A DNA stretch of 64,000 nucleotides from Sycobia sp. Sy_11 (taxonomy: Eukaryota > Arthropoda > Insecta > Hymenoptera > Epichrysomallidae), in contig JACCIC010000278.1 of assembly GCA_018907035.1 (NCBI GenBank), positions 436,001 to 500,000 on the forward strand. The letters are read 5' to 3'. This document shows, one piece after another, positions 43,196-54,338 of the stretch. The notes under the pieces are model-generated. The model was not told the origin of the DNA. It worked only from the letters and a program-made list of their open reading frames with translations, and did not search any database. Both the position numbers and the translations under genes were made by a program. Position 1 is the first letter of the stretch. Each line of letters starts with the position of its first letter.

Positions 43196-43240
43196 TCTGA
43201 ATCAATAAATTTATTCTAACAAAAAATTACTGAATATTTT

Positions 43241-43297
43241 ATTTATTTATAAGTATAGATCCTTTGATTGTATGCATCATATATTTTATAATTATGT

Positions 43298-43345
<48 letters not shown>

Positions 43346-43857
43346 TAATATAAAAAGAAAGGTAAAAGGAGAGTATTAGAGATGAGTAAGTTTCATAAAC
43401 ACTCTGGTTCTGATTATTGATTCTTACGCTGAGACAAAAGTGTTGTCTACTCATTGTTACATAGTTCTCTCCCTCTCTCTCTCTTGCATCCGCATGGAAT
43501 CATATTAACTTATTGGTCAAAAATATGGGACCATCAACATGCTGACTATTGACTGACAACTCATTCTCAAGTGCTTATAGCATTAGAATAAAGAAAAGGA
43601 TTGCACATTGTGTACAATTCCGTAAACTGCTTCAATGAATGTAAATTATAACATAAGAGAAATAATAAGAAACTAAAGTTATTATGTATAGTTAAAAAGA
43701 GACATTGATGATCAGTGAAGAGGATTATAATATAGTAAATATACATGTCTCGCATTATTGATCTGAACTACGGGACAAACTGCCGACTGCCAGGCCAAAC
43801 AAAGGCAACATCAAGTGCACCGTGACAGTTATATAGCTCTCCCTGTACTCTGTCCCA
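43241..43857. other. Spacer with (TA)n and CT runs
   Basis: (TA)n at about 43297-43341 and a short CT run at 43470-43485. No gene. The right end of the Polinton should lie near the beginning of this stretch. Confidence 0.45.
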
Positions 43858-44160
43858 TATTAGGGTGCCAGCGGTCGTGCATCCGCACCCTACAATGACA
43901 TAGAACACGACGAACTGTAAAAGAGAGAGAGAGAGAATTGAATTAGAATTGTATTTATTAGAGCCTACGGTTTACTCTACTCTACTTTGTTCCATATGAA
44001 GGAATTCATCTACTCTGGCCTATGAAGGACCACGAATCCTTAGGCTCTAATAAATACAATTCTAATTCTAATTCCATTAGGGCGATAGGCGGTGTCGTGC
44101 AACTGCACCGTTCAATGACAAAAAAGAAATTTGCGCGCTGCAAGAGAAAGAGAGAACAAT
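43858..44160. repeat. Hairpin with flanking direct repeats
   Basis: Arms of about 33 bases at 43939-43971 and 44038-44073 are inverted copies (GAATTAGAATTGTATTTATT then AGAGCCTA on one side) around a 65-base loop. Outside the arms, 43858-43935 and 44078-44155 are direct repeats of each other (TTAGGG.G start, GTCGTGCA..CGCACC, CAATGACA, then an AGAGAG tail). The block is thus a degenerate duplication with a hairpin at the joint. Confidence 0.75.
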
Positions 44161-44187
44161 ATAATTTTCTCTCCCTTTAGCACAAGA

Positions 44188-44218
<31 letters not shown>

Positions 44219-44334
44219 CGAGAGAAATATATAGGGCTAGGGGAGGTAGGCGTAGCGTAAGGTTAACACTGTGAGCTAAGAGATTTGAGGATCACCGAAA
44301 GTGATGACGTAGAAGCTCTTGACATAGGGGGACG

Positions 44335-44342
44335 TGACGTCA
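44335..44342. promoter_or_regulatory. CRE-like palindrome TGACGTCA
   Basis: A perfect CREB/ATF consensus site, with half-sites GTGATGACGT and GATGTCAGC within 60 bases on either side. It lies 230 bases before gypsy copy B coding sequence and could be part of its LTR promoter. A single 8-base match could also be chance. Confidence 0.3.
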
Positions 44343-44569
44343 CAGCTGCTGATGTCAGCTCACAATTAGTTCCAGTAATCCAGAACTCTCTTAGCTATAC
44401 TACTGAGTAGTTATCTGAGGAGACAAGTAATTGTAATAAGAGGAATCTAACCACCTGAATTACATAAATTCTAACTGGATCTGCATTACTGATAACAATG
44501 TTAATTAAACAGATTTTTCATAAATCACTAAATTACGAATATAAAATATCTTGAGAGCAACTGAATATT

Positions 44570-44890
44570 AGCAGAATCCCTAACATTAAATCAACTACGC
44601 ATAGGCTATCAATGCATTAAGAAAACGAGAATGGCCAAAGATACTGCAACATATGGCAATCACCAGTTGGAGGCGATTATAGACGTGAGTACGACGGTTA
44701 CCGTTCGCCAAGACGACGCGATCGGAGCGATGAAAGCAGACAGCAAGGTGAAGACGCATGACCTTGCTGGACCTGCAAGCAACCAAGATACTGGGCTGAT
44801 AGGTGCCCCGATAGGAAGCGCCAGTTTTGTTACAACTGAGGTGAACGATAGCACCAACGCCCATCCGAACCTCAAAATCCATGAATAATA
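44570..44890 (+). pseudogene. Gypsy gag C-terminus (family G1 copy B)
   Basis: Between 44750 and 44860 one frame reads PCWTCKQPRYWADRCPDRK then QFCYN followed by a stop. This is a zinc knuckle with CxxC and the last C in place but tryptophan where the histidine is expected, followed by the start of a second knuckle. The rest of gag is unreadable. It precedes the protease directly. Confidence 0.6.
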
Positions 44891-44905
44891 TCGCTAATTA
44901 CTTAC

Positions 44906-47735
44906 ATGCAACTGGCGGATGGGAAAGTATGCCTAAGTGATAGCGAAATCGATCTGCTACTTACCATCGATTACCGGCAGCTTAAAGCGCGGTTCAAGGT
45001 AGCCAAAAGCCTGAAATACGACATCATTCTAGAAATGGACATACTATCGTCCATAAAAATGACGATTAATTTTGCGAAGGTGACATGGCATACGTCGAAA
45101 CGCATCATCAGGCATTTCGTGACACAAAAGAAAAGCCTGCAAGAGACCATCACTGAAATAGCCGCCATTAACGTGGTAGCTCGGCTCGATAACGCTGAAC
45201 GCCGTAAGTTTGTACGAGTATTGGACCAACTTATACCCCCTGCGAACGGACGGATTTAGCTGGCGCGGATTCAACTGCATCATACCGATACACTGGGGCA
45301 TCGCCCAATAAAGCAGCACTTGCGCCGCATTCCTGATCGGCTGCTGAAGCAGGCTCCTGTAGAGATCCACCGGCTACTAGCCGAAAGCATCAATGAGCTG
45401 TGCGAAAGGTTTTGGAGTAGCTGCCCGGTAATAGTCCCGAAATAGGATGAGAAAATTCGATTCTGCATAGATTACCGGGCAGTCAATGCCATCGCCAGGA
45501 AACGTGCATATCCCCGGCCCCACATGGATGTTCTCCTGCATAACTTACGAGACGTGCGGTACCTGTTCAAGATTGACGTGAGTCAGGCGTACCACCAAAT
45601 ACATGAGAGCAGCAAAGAGGTCACTGCCTTCGCGGTCCCGCAAAAAGGCCTCTCTCAATACACAAAGCTGCCACATGGATTAACGAACGCCCCGGCCACT
45701 TTCCAGAGAGGTATAGACCTTGTCTTCGGGCCAGAGTGGCAACCGCATGTTTTCGTCTACATGGACGACATCATAGGCGCGACGCAAACTTTGAGCGGCA
45801 CACTCGTGAACTTACAGCGGTGCTCATCCGCCTATGTGAGGTTAAGTTATAAATAAATCGAGAGAAATCCGAGTTCTGCTGCCTGGAAGTCAAGTACCAG
45901 GGCTACATAGTAGACGAAAGCGTTTTGCACAGCGACCCAGAGAAGATTCACCCGGTGAGCGAATATCCGAAGCCTACTAACCTAAAGTAATTACGGGCCT
46001 TTTTAGATATGGTCGGGAGGTACGCTAGATTCATACACGCTGTGTCGAAAATTAAGCTGCGCCTCACGAAACTACTCAAGAAAAGTGTCAAATTGGACTG
46101 GGAACAAGCGCTACAGGAAGCTTTCGACAAGCTTAAGATCTTGCTGATGTACGTGCTAATACTTGCACACCCCATTCAATATAAGCCATACGTTTTACAG
46201 AGGGATGCAGGTAACTACGCCTTAGGTGCAGTGCTTAGCCAGAAGCAACAATGCGAGGAACATTCGATCGCCTACGCGAGCAGAACAATAACAGCAACAG
46301 AATTGAACTATACCATGACCGAGAAGGGGTGCCTAGCCGCCCTGTAGGCTGTGGAGAAGTTCCGCGGGTATTTACTCAGCGAGAAATTTACCGTGGTGAC
46401 GGACCATAGCAGCTTCAAGTGATTGCACACTTTGACAGACCCCATAGACCGGCTAGCGAGATGGGAAACAGCACTCCAGGCGTATAACATGGATATTGTC
46501 CATCGGAAGGGAGCTCTGTATCATGTATCTGACGGTCATTCTAGATCCCAAAGCCAGCTGAAGTACATACCGCTGCCGTCAGCGAAATAAATAGGGAGAG
46601 ATGGTATACTGAAAAAATTAGAGAAATACGCGGACAAAGCAATAAATACCCCGACTGGACAATAATAGACAACAGAATATACAAACATCACCATAACGCA
46701 CTCGCGGAGACACTAGGCGACAGTCAAGTTGACTGGAAGCTAGTAGTGCCGCTAGGAGATCGCGAGCGAGTAGTGCGTAAGTGCCACGACAGACCAACGT
46801 CTGGGCTTTTGAGCACGCACAAGACTTTGAATAAAGTGAGCTAGTGTTACTTTTGTCTTGGAATGCGGAGAGATGTACATTAATACGTCAAGCACTGTCC
46901 TAACTGTCAAATTTACAAGGTGTCACAACGAGAGCCACCGGATTGATGGCACAACGGTCTATAGAAGGACCGGGGACCAGCGTTGCGGCAGACATAATGG
47001 GGCCCTTCTCGGCAAGTAAAGGACAGTGCAAGTACTTCCTCGCATTCCAGAACCTGTTCACGAAATACGTAGAAATACGGCCAATAAATAAAGCGAACGG
47101 CTAAGCGATCGCCCAGGCATTGAAAAAGCAAGTAATATTCAAGTTGGGTTGCCTGAAGTACCTCATTACGGATAACGGTACAGAATTCGCCAACAACTGG
47201 CTCAACACCAAGTTGGCCGAATTAGGTGTCTTACAACAATTCATCGCGCCCTGCCATGCTCCAGCGAATCCGGTCGAACACGCGAATCCGGTCGAATCGC
47301 GTCATCAAGACCATAATAGCGATCCTTGTAAAAAGGGATCACAAATACTAGAATCTATACCTCCCACAGCTTGCACTTGCTATTAATACCGCTGTGTACA
47401 GAAGCATACAAGCGTCGCTGGCATTCTTAAATTTCGGAAGTAATCCACGCGAAATGCCGACGTGCCGATATACACATGGAGCGGCATTAAAAATACAAAG
47501 CTTATCGCAGACGGACTGGTCGAATCGAATTAAAAGATTACCAGCAATACACACGATAGTGAAAGAACATATGAGCACCGCTACAAACAAAGGAAGAAGG
47601 CAAGACACCTTTAAGGTGAATGACTGGGTATCAAGACGCAACCACGTCTTATCATCAGGCCCAGATAAGCGGCAAAACTATCGCCCGAATTGGTCGTACT
47701 CTGCCAAATCACCAAAAAGATCTCACCCCTAATAT
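44906..47735 (+). pseudogene. Gypsy pol (family G1 copy B)
   Basis: In order: protease C-terminal half (SEIDLLLTIDYRQLKARFK, SLKYDIILEMDILSSIKMTI); RT with RIPDRLLKQAPVEIHRLLAE, IRFCIDYRAVNAIARKRAY, KIDVSQAYHQI, FAVPQKGLSQYTKLPHGLTN and VYMDDII (YMDD at 45758-45769); RNase H with LQRDAGNYALGAVLSQ, TEKGCLAAL and VVTDHSSF; integrase with VAADIMGPFSASKG (first Asp), YLITDNGTEFANNWLNTK (second Asp), ANPVEHA (Glu); and a C-terminal stretch TFKVNDWVSRRNHVLSSGPD. The protease DTG site is absent from this copy. Many shifts and stops. Same family as copy A at 2870, and in the same orientation as the host gene. Confidence 0.85.
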
Positions 47736-48004
47736 TCGAGACATGAGATCTGAACACTGCGAAGACAAATAAAGTATATATATCAGATCTAAAGATATAT
47801 CACCAACCTAATGCCCCAAATTCTATTTCAGGTCCCGGCAATAATAACGGCCATAATGCAAGGCATAGAAAGAGGCCGAGGATTGCGGAGGTCGACATCA
47901 ACTGACCAGTCCTGGCAACTAGGCAAGATAAACGTTCCAAGGAAACAAGCCTCCAACCAAGGAGAAGCTTGGGGAAAAGCCCCAAATGACGATAATCACG
48001 GCAC
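47736..48004 (+). other. Post-pol segment of gypsy copy B
   Basis: Frame 47811-48029 gives a hydrophilic peptide without recognised motifs (QGIERGRGLRRSTSTDQSW). It may be the tail of pol or the start of a third reading frame. Confidence 0.35.
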
Positions 48005-48616
48005 GTGCAAGCACCAACAAGAAGATTAGAGGAAATGAAAGAAAAATATAAAGGCATAGGTGAAGAAGAAAAAGAGGTAACAAGAGCAGAAGAGATGAAA
48101 GCGAAAGAAAATAGAAGAGAAAATAGAAGAGATGATAGAAGGAAAGCAACAAATTATGATCAAGATGCGCAGGAAGATTATCAAGTAAGTAAACGATATA
48201 ATAAGACGATAGAAGCTATTGCTTTATGTTATGATCTATGTATTATATCATATAGTTGTAGAGTGACACTATTTTTGAAACTACATATCGATTACGGACA
48301 AGTTAAAAGAAATAGAAGAAAGACGAAAGGAGAAAGAAACCGATTGGACTTACAATCCGTTTCTACAGCGGTTGAGGATCTTGGGGAAAGGATCAGAGTA
48401 GACGGCGAGTCTAATAGCGACGACTCTCGTAAAACGGGACCACTAGAAGCATCTAGCAGAAGGATACTGGTTCACAGAAACCCACGAGATGCAATCTCGT
48501 ATAGATGGGGTTACCAGAATAGATCTATTCCTCCCTACCATTCCAGCCTGGTCCCAATTTCTGCCGGAAACCCGACCCCAAAAGGCAGCCAGCACAGGAG
48601 TCGACTGCCCCAATAG
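48005..48616 (+). other. 203-codon open frame, unidentified
   Basis: Open from ATG 48005 to 48616. The first 60 residues are very charged (EEEKEVTRAEEMKAKENRRE), suggesting a helix or coiled coil. Between about 48186 and 48302 there is an AT-rich, hydrophobic stretch that starts with GTAAGT directly after a codon and looks like an insertion or an unspliced intron. The charged pattern resumes with NRRKTKGERNRLDLQSV. From about 48430 another frame (48489-48713) may take over. Directly downstream of gypsy pol, so it may be a third gene or gag of another element; no family is recognised. Confidence 0.35.
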
Positions 48617-49660
48617 TGTATGTGAGCACGCCGAGGACAGCGAGGTTCGTCTGTACCGCGGCGACCGTTGCGCTTTCTTGCGCTCGGTCGCAATGCAAAA
48701 GACAGGCCACTGAAAGATCCGCTCCAAATCCTAAGGCACTCAAAACAAAGAAGGTGGAGAGAAAACAATTGTACCGTCTAAGTAAAAAACACTCGGAGAC
48801 GAAAAAGCCAACGGAAAAAGCCCCTCATACGCCACACACCCAGAGACATCCCTAACAAACCCAGAAGACCCCCAGCGAAAAAGATTCAAGTTAGTTATCG
48901 CGGTAAATGGCAGAAAAGGGAGAGGTGTGTCAACTAATGGAACGCCCCACTGTAGCCTATACTACAAGAAGTAGCTGTTGCAGTAATAGGTCAGTAGCCG
49001 ATCGTAATTAATATACAAGGCTCAACAGTCTGCATGTACAGCACAAAGCAGTACAAAGAGGAAGTGCAAAGCAGATCCGGCTGTGAGATGTAAATGGGCC
49101 CGGATATATAAATGGCCCAAAAAAGGTTATCCAGCGTTCCCCCTGTCAGGTCCCTGTGATTTTTCCCCTACCGCGAAAACAGTACTCCACTAGAGGAAGT
49201 GATTTCAAATGCCTGTAGATCGCGAAGTAAAATAAAATCACGCACGGGATGAACGGGAAACTTAAAAACAAACTGGAAGCAATGATACGCATTTCATTTC
49301 TTTTATCGAGCAAAGTATATATCGCGATGGCACACCGTCGGCGGACGAGGACAAAGGCAATAGAAGAGCAAGGAATGGCTCAAAACCATAGTAGGCTACT
49401 TGCCCGTCCCACCAACGCTGTACCAGATTCAAATGTCTGACACAGTATTGAAGCACTGAAATTGTTTCAGAATTAAACAAAGAACGAAGAAAGAAGAAGA
49501 CGCAAAGCAGCGTGACATACTCGCCGAGCACATACCTAGAAAGGTCAGAAGTGCGAGCAGCCGAGAGTACGACAAGAAGACAATACATTAGACATATTAG
49601 ATGTAAGCCAGCGATATTCAAACGTAGGATAGAACTAGAATAGTTTAATTAAGTTGTAAC
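48617..49660. other. Retroelement-derived sequence, not resolved
   Basis: Balanced composition. A TATA-like box (ATATATAAATGG at about 49103) is followed by G/C-richer sequence and by frames with basic heptad-like words (TKKEEDAKQRDILAEH near 49490). It may be the 3' LTR and tail of gypsy copy B or part of the next LTR element. Confidence 0.35.
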
Positions 49661-50528
49661 AATAATTTCGGTAAAGTAATAATTAGTTATATTAATAATT
49701 GATAATTAGATTAATAATTAGGTAATAAGCAGGTTAGTTATAGATAATACCTTCAGCATTAGCACTGATAAATTTGGTCATTAGTAGGATTAGGATACAA
49801 AAACAAAATAGTAATATGGATATATAGAACGTTGATTTATATAGAGCCAGGGAAAAAATAATCTACGACTCATGCATGACACCAGCGGGTGTTAATTAAC
49901 AATTACTTTTCATTAAGGTATACAAACTACTTCTCGCAGGTAATTTATTGTCTATATTTTTCCCCTATACCGGTTGTCGAACAGTTACTGCCGCAACCTC
50001 TACGCACCATAGGTACACGACACCGAATGAAATCGCGACCAGTTCTTCCCTACTTCGGTTTTGTGAAGGGCAATTTGCAACCGTCGATTGGGTAATCGCG
50101 CCTACGCATTCGCAGAAAACCGCGAGTGTTCGCGGCAGATCGTAAATTTCGCACTTGCCAACCGTGAGAGCGCGCGCACGGCGGAAGGAGTAAGAAGAAG
50201 AACGGGAAAGGAACGAGCGTGTTCCTTCTTCTCGTTTTGGCTTTCAAATAGATCGGACGTTTCTCGTTCCAACTGTCAACGAAGAGATCAGACGCTCAGC
50301 GTCGAACAGGTTAGACGTTTCGAATCATTGGACAATCATCTTCGCGACCTTCGATGCCTCTCACATCCGTAAGATTGAGCCCCCGACATCGAGCGCCTTA
50401 CCAGGCACTCTCGAAGCTAAGAGCATCGCCTAGGCTAGGCGACTCCCGTCTTTGCCTTCAAACATTCAGCGCGCCGTATGAGACATGTCGCGTCCAGCAC
50501 ATCGAGAATGCCAATCGGCCAGATGCAC

Positions 50529-50573
<45 letters not shown>

Positions 50574-51098
50574 CTGAGTGGGGACGAGAATGCTGCTCAC
50601 TCATCACCGAGAGGGAGGACAGCCCATCATTCAGCGCGGGCAAGTAGCCTGTTCTATTTTTAAGTAGTTTCTATAACTCTCTCCCGTAAACGAGAGAGAC
50701 ATAGGCTAGAGCCAGGCCCCGCCGTTGCTGTATAGCGCGTCTGTATTTATCCCCGTCCTGAGTGCCGTGTTCCCCTCCTATCATTCCCGATGAACAATCG
50801 CGTGTAAATGTGTTTTTATCTGTATATCACGTCGCGCAGCCTGCCTGAAGTGATTGGTGTACGAGCCACAGGACTCCCGTATAATATATGAGCATCTGTG
50901 TGCTAATAAATATGCTAATTTTACAGAATCTTTACAGAAACCGAGTATTACAGAATACTCGGTATTTATTGAACACCATATTTCCGTGTCCGTTTCCCCC
51001 ATTCTTCGTTTCAGCAGCAGGCGTGTCTGCACACACACATACGCTAATACATATGCTTCATCGGAAAGTAAGGATAGCTGCATTTATGTAGTTATAAA
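49661..51098 (+). repeat. LTR-like region ending at a tRNA-Lys primer site
   Basis: Only the end, at 51098, is firm because a primer-binding site follows. Upstream there is a GC-rich stretch (50040-50520), a GA microsatellite (50538-50571), an AATAAATA signal near 50906 and GTTATAAA at the end. The left border is not determined: TTAGTTAT near 49735 and GTTAATTAAC near 49891 are candidates. This would be the 5' LTR of an element whose body was replaced by BEL sequence from 51335. Confidence 0.4.
50538..50571. repeat. (GA)n microsatellite
   Basis: Pure GA run within the LTR-like region. Confidence 0.95.
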
Positions 51099-51116
51099 TG
51101 GCGCCCAACGAGGGGC
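51099..51116 (+). promoter_or_regulatory. Retroelement primer-binding site, tRNA-Lys type
   Basis: TGGCGCCCAACGAGGGGC is complementary, with one mismatch by my recollection of insect tRNA-Lys ending (GCCCCACGTTGGGCGCCA), to the tRNA 3' end including CCA. TGGCGCCCAAC is a classic gypsy-type primer site. Confidence 0.7.
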
Positions 51117-51334
51117 CCGCGGGGAATGTATGTATATATATTGTTCGCCCTGCTTACATTACAATAATAAGTTTCAACCCTGCTTACATTATAATGGTAA
51201 GTTTCAAGTAGACAACAAAATGTCAATATATGTTTCAATACTGCAGATAAAAAGTGGCCTTTTATGCCTTAGCTCTCTACCCGTAATCAAGTTTGGACAC
51301 TGAGGACTATAAGTAAGGCATGCTTACGCGCTGG

Positions 51335-52915
51335 AGGCTGGTATCAAAAAAATAAGGGTTGTCTTTAATGGATCACAAAAGAATAAAACAGGAAATTAAT
51401 TAAACGAATTTTTATATCCTGGTCCAAGGCAACAGGGAGTGATCATTGTTATTACTGTTAGGTAGACTTTTTTATATACGTATTCGTATGTGATATAATT
51501 AGAAATTTTCATCGAATGGTTGTCGAACTTGGATACTAAGTGGCAACATATATACTGGCGTTTTGACCCACTTTTACCTCTTCAAGTTTGGGACTTGCTT
51601 ACTATTACAAATGGAATATTATCAGCTTCATTTTTGGCAAATGCTTGCTTAGAAGAATTAGCTAATTTTGTCACACATTCACATAAAGTTAGATCCACAA
51701 TTATTCTTAGAAATAGATACGCGGATGACTTAGCTGTCGAAGATACATTGGATAAAGCCGCACCAGCATGTCAGGAGCTATTGAAGTGCTTAGTTCTACG
51801 GGCTTGTCTGTCGGCAAGTGCACAGCAAACCATAGCACTTTAAATATATTAAACACGCAAGGCGATTTTAAAGACTTTATGAGAAGGAGATGGTTTCAGC
51901 TCTTAGTCTATGATGGAGTGCCTTCGATGATGCCTTTCATTTTCGAGTTAAACTGCCTCTAGCACCTACAGAAACCACAAAGCGTTCCATTTTGTCAGAG
52001 GTATCTAAACTCTTCGACCCTCTAGATTTTTTGTACCCAATTATAATTCGTGCAAAAATATTAATTCAATGTTTGTGGCTGCAAGGTGTCGATTGGGATT
52101 CGCCTGTTTCAGGTCGAATTCCGAAGGACTGGCTTCTCTACATATAACAGCTGGCTGACATAAAAAAGATTCGAATTCAACGTTGGTAAATACAAGCAAG
52201 TCTGAATCCTGGCATTTACATGGGCTTTGTGACGCTTCTGAGCGTACCTTTGCAGCTGAAATTTTTGTTAATGTTCCAATTGTCAGATGTGCACCACGGC
52301 AGCTCATCGCTAAAACAAAGGTAGCTCCACTTAAAGTTGTAAGTCTACCAGAGTTGGGACTCTGTGGTACAGCATTATTAGCGAAACTTATGGCTAGAAT
52401 ACTTTCTAAATTAGACTCTTCGCTTAAAGAGATTCATTGTTGGTCCGACTCAAAAGTCGTTCTGGTCTGGCTAAGATCACACCGATCTCGTTGGAAGTCA
52501 TATGTTGCAAATAGAGTTAGTGAGATTATAACTCTCTTTCCAACAGCTGAATGGCGACATGTGCCATCCGCACATAATCCAGCAGACTCAGCAACCAGAG
52601 CAAGTACTGCACTATAGTTGCAAGGAGCAACTCTGTGGTGGCCAGGTTCTATTTGGTTGATTGAGGATGAGTCCTTGTGGCCCACCCAATTAGCTGCAAT
52701 TTCAGCAAACTTAGAAATTCGACGTTTAACTGAAATATGGTTTATTCAAAATCATCAAGATTGGGACGAATGGTTTCTGCGGTTTTCCTCCTTTGATAAA
52801 TTAGTTGCTATTATAGCATATTGTCTTCGCTGACGTAAAAACCTGTCACTCTCTAAAGAGCAGAAAAGAAAAGGTTGGTTGTCAGTTGAGGAGATCTCAA
52901 TAGCAACTACTACTT
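51335..52915 (+). pseudogene. BEL/Pao pol fragment (RT and RNase H), family B1 copy B
   Basis: Begins inside RT (IRVVFNGSQKNKTGN) and is colinear with copy A at 29440-29900 until copy A ends. It goes on with FLANACLEELANFVTHSHKV, the palm box RYADDLAVED (YADD near 51718), then SELFDPL.. and YPIIIRAKILIQCLWLQGVD (peptidase A17/BEL pol linker). The RNase H-like part follows: WHLHGLCDASERTFAAEI, VSLPELGLCGTALLAKLM, HCWSDSKVVLVWLRSHRSRW, EWRHVPSAHNPADSATR. The frame 52183-52617 is open for 144 codons. It ends near LSVEEISIAT, where the integrase should start. There are stops between the open blocks. Confidence 0.82.
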
Positions 52916-53069
52916 TCGCGACGGCCAAAAGCACGACGCGCAAATTCATCGCAACTACATTACACAAATATACTGCGCACACATGAAAGAAATTAAATAA
53001 TAATAATTTATTTCTTTCCGTAGTAGAAAATCGCGATATGATCAAAATTATAAGATCAAAATATTATTA
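52916..53069. other. Left part of an unidentified insert
   Basis: AT-rich after 52980; interrupts BEL copy B between RNase H and integrase. It continues on the other side of the mariner at 54341. Confidence 0.4.
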
Positions 53070-54338
53070 GGAGTGTGAATAAGTCTTTCCCGTTTTTTGT
53101 AAGAGATGGTGCCACCAATACTGTGCGAGTATTCAATGGTTACATATGTCATAATCAAAGCTTATTCATATGTCAATAATTCCATACTAACACATTAGTT
53201 AAAATTTTTTCGCATCATAAATTTTTGATATCGTGAAAATGTCGAAATTTGAGCCGAGTCGACGTCATTTGCGGGAAGTTTCACTTTATTGGTTCAATTT
53301 GAAGAAATCTGCTGCCGAGACGCATCGATTGCTTCAGGAGGCTTATGGAGAAGGTTGTGTCGATGATTCAAGTGTTCGCGGATGGTTTTGACGCTTCAAA
53401 AGTGGTGATTTCGACGTGGAAGTCCGGGCGGCCGCAAATCTTTGAAGATCGAGAATTGGCGACTTTGCTTGATGAAGATTCTTGTCAAACGCAAGAAGAA
53501 CTTGCTGAAGCATTGGGAGTTGACCGAACAACCATTTCCAAGCGTTTGAAAGCCATGGGAATGATCCAAAAGCAAGGAAATTGGGTGCCGTACGAACTGA
53601 AGCTGAGAGACGTCGAACGGCGTTTTTTCACTTGCGAACAGCTGCTTCAGCGACATAAAAGAAAGGGTTTTCTGCATCGTATCGTGACTGGCGATGAAAA
53701 GTGGATACGTTACGATAATCCGAAGCGAAGAAAATCATGGGGACTACCCGGCCATGCATCATCATCGACGGCCAAGCCAAATATTCATGGCGCCAAGCTC
53801 ATGCTCTGTACATGGTGGGACCAGCTAGGTGTGGTTTACTATGAGCTTCTGAAACCGAATGAAAGGATCACAGGCGAGGTCTATCGACGACAATTGATGC
53901 GTTTGAGCCGCGCACTGCGAGAAAAACGGCCACAATACTCCGACAGGCACGACAAAGTTATTTTGCAACATGACAATGCTCGCCCACATGTTGCACCGCC
54001 GGTGAAAACATACTTAGAAACGCTCAAATGGGAAGTCCTACCCCACCCGCCGTATAGTCCAGACATTGCTCCGTCTGATTACCATCTCTTCAGATCGATG
54101 ACGCATGGCCTGGCTGACCAGCACTTCCACTCCTACGAGGAAGCCAAAAAATGGGTGGATGACTGGATAGAGGCAAAACCGGTCGAATTTTTTCGCAACG
54201 GGACTCGTATGTTGCCAGAAAGATGGGAAAAAGTTGTAGCTAGCTATGGCCAATACTTTCAATAATTCATTTGTTACCATTTTTTCACAATAAAGGCTCA
54301 AAATTTGAAAAAAAACGGGAAACACTTATTCACATACC
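53070..54338 (+). mobile_element. Mariner element, full length with terminal inverted repeats
   Basis: Ends are inverted copies of about 30 bases: GGAGTGTGAATAAGTCTTTC at 53070 and, reverse-complemented, GGTATGTGAATAAGTGTTTC at 54338, both continuing into CCGTTTTTT. The flanks are TA on the left and TG on the right, consistent with a TA target duplication with one change. Length 1269 bases is normal for mariner. The transposase inside is nearly complete, making this the best-preserved DNA transposon in the window. Confidence 0.92.
53239..54265 (+). pseudogene. Mariner transposase, one stop and one frameshift from intact
   Basis: Starts at ATG 53239 (MSKFEPSRRHLREVSLYWFN), with the first helix-turn-helix through VRGWF. 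A TGA follows at about 53389 and a +1 frame change by about 53425. From there to 54265 the frame is open: SGRPQIFEDRELATLLDEDS, TTISKRLKAMGMIQKQGNW (second HTH), RIVTGDEKWIRYDNPKRRKS, VILQHDNARPHVAPPVKTYL, YSPDIAPSDYHLF and the family ending RMLPERWEKVVASYGQYF. The three catalytic aspartates are codons 53693, 53972 and 54077; 34 residues separate the last two, exactly the DD34D signature. It would cut and paste the element. The two lesions lie only in the N-terminal DNA-binding part. Confidence 0.9.

Larger units (their letters stand above)
35595..43240. mobile_element. Polinton/Maverick DNA transposon, decayed
   Basis: About 7.6 kb carries the marker genes of this self-synthesising class in divergent orientation: on + a DUF8207-like protein, a GxGFK-motif protein and a retroviral-type integrase with chromodomain; on - a small spliced gene and a protein-primed family-B DNA polymerase; on + again two element-specific proteins at the right. 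Capsid, protease and ATPase genes are not recognised, so it is either a reduced lineage or partly deleted. Intact Polintons are longer, usually 15-20 kb. Terminal inverted repeats and the 6-base target duplication were not found. All genes show shifts or stops. Confidence 0.8.
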
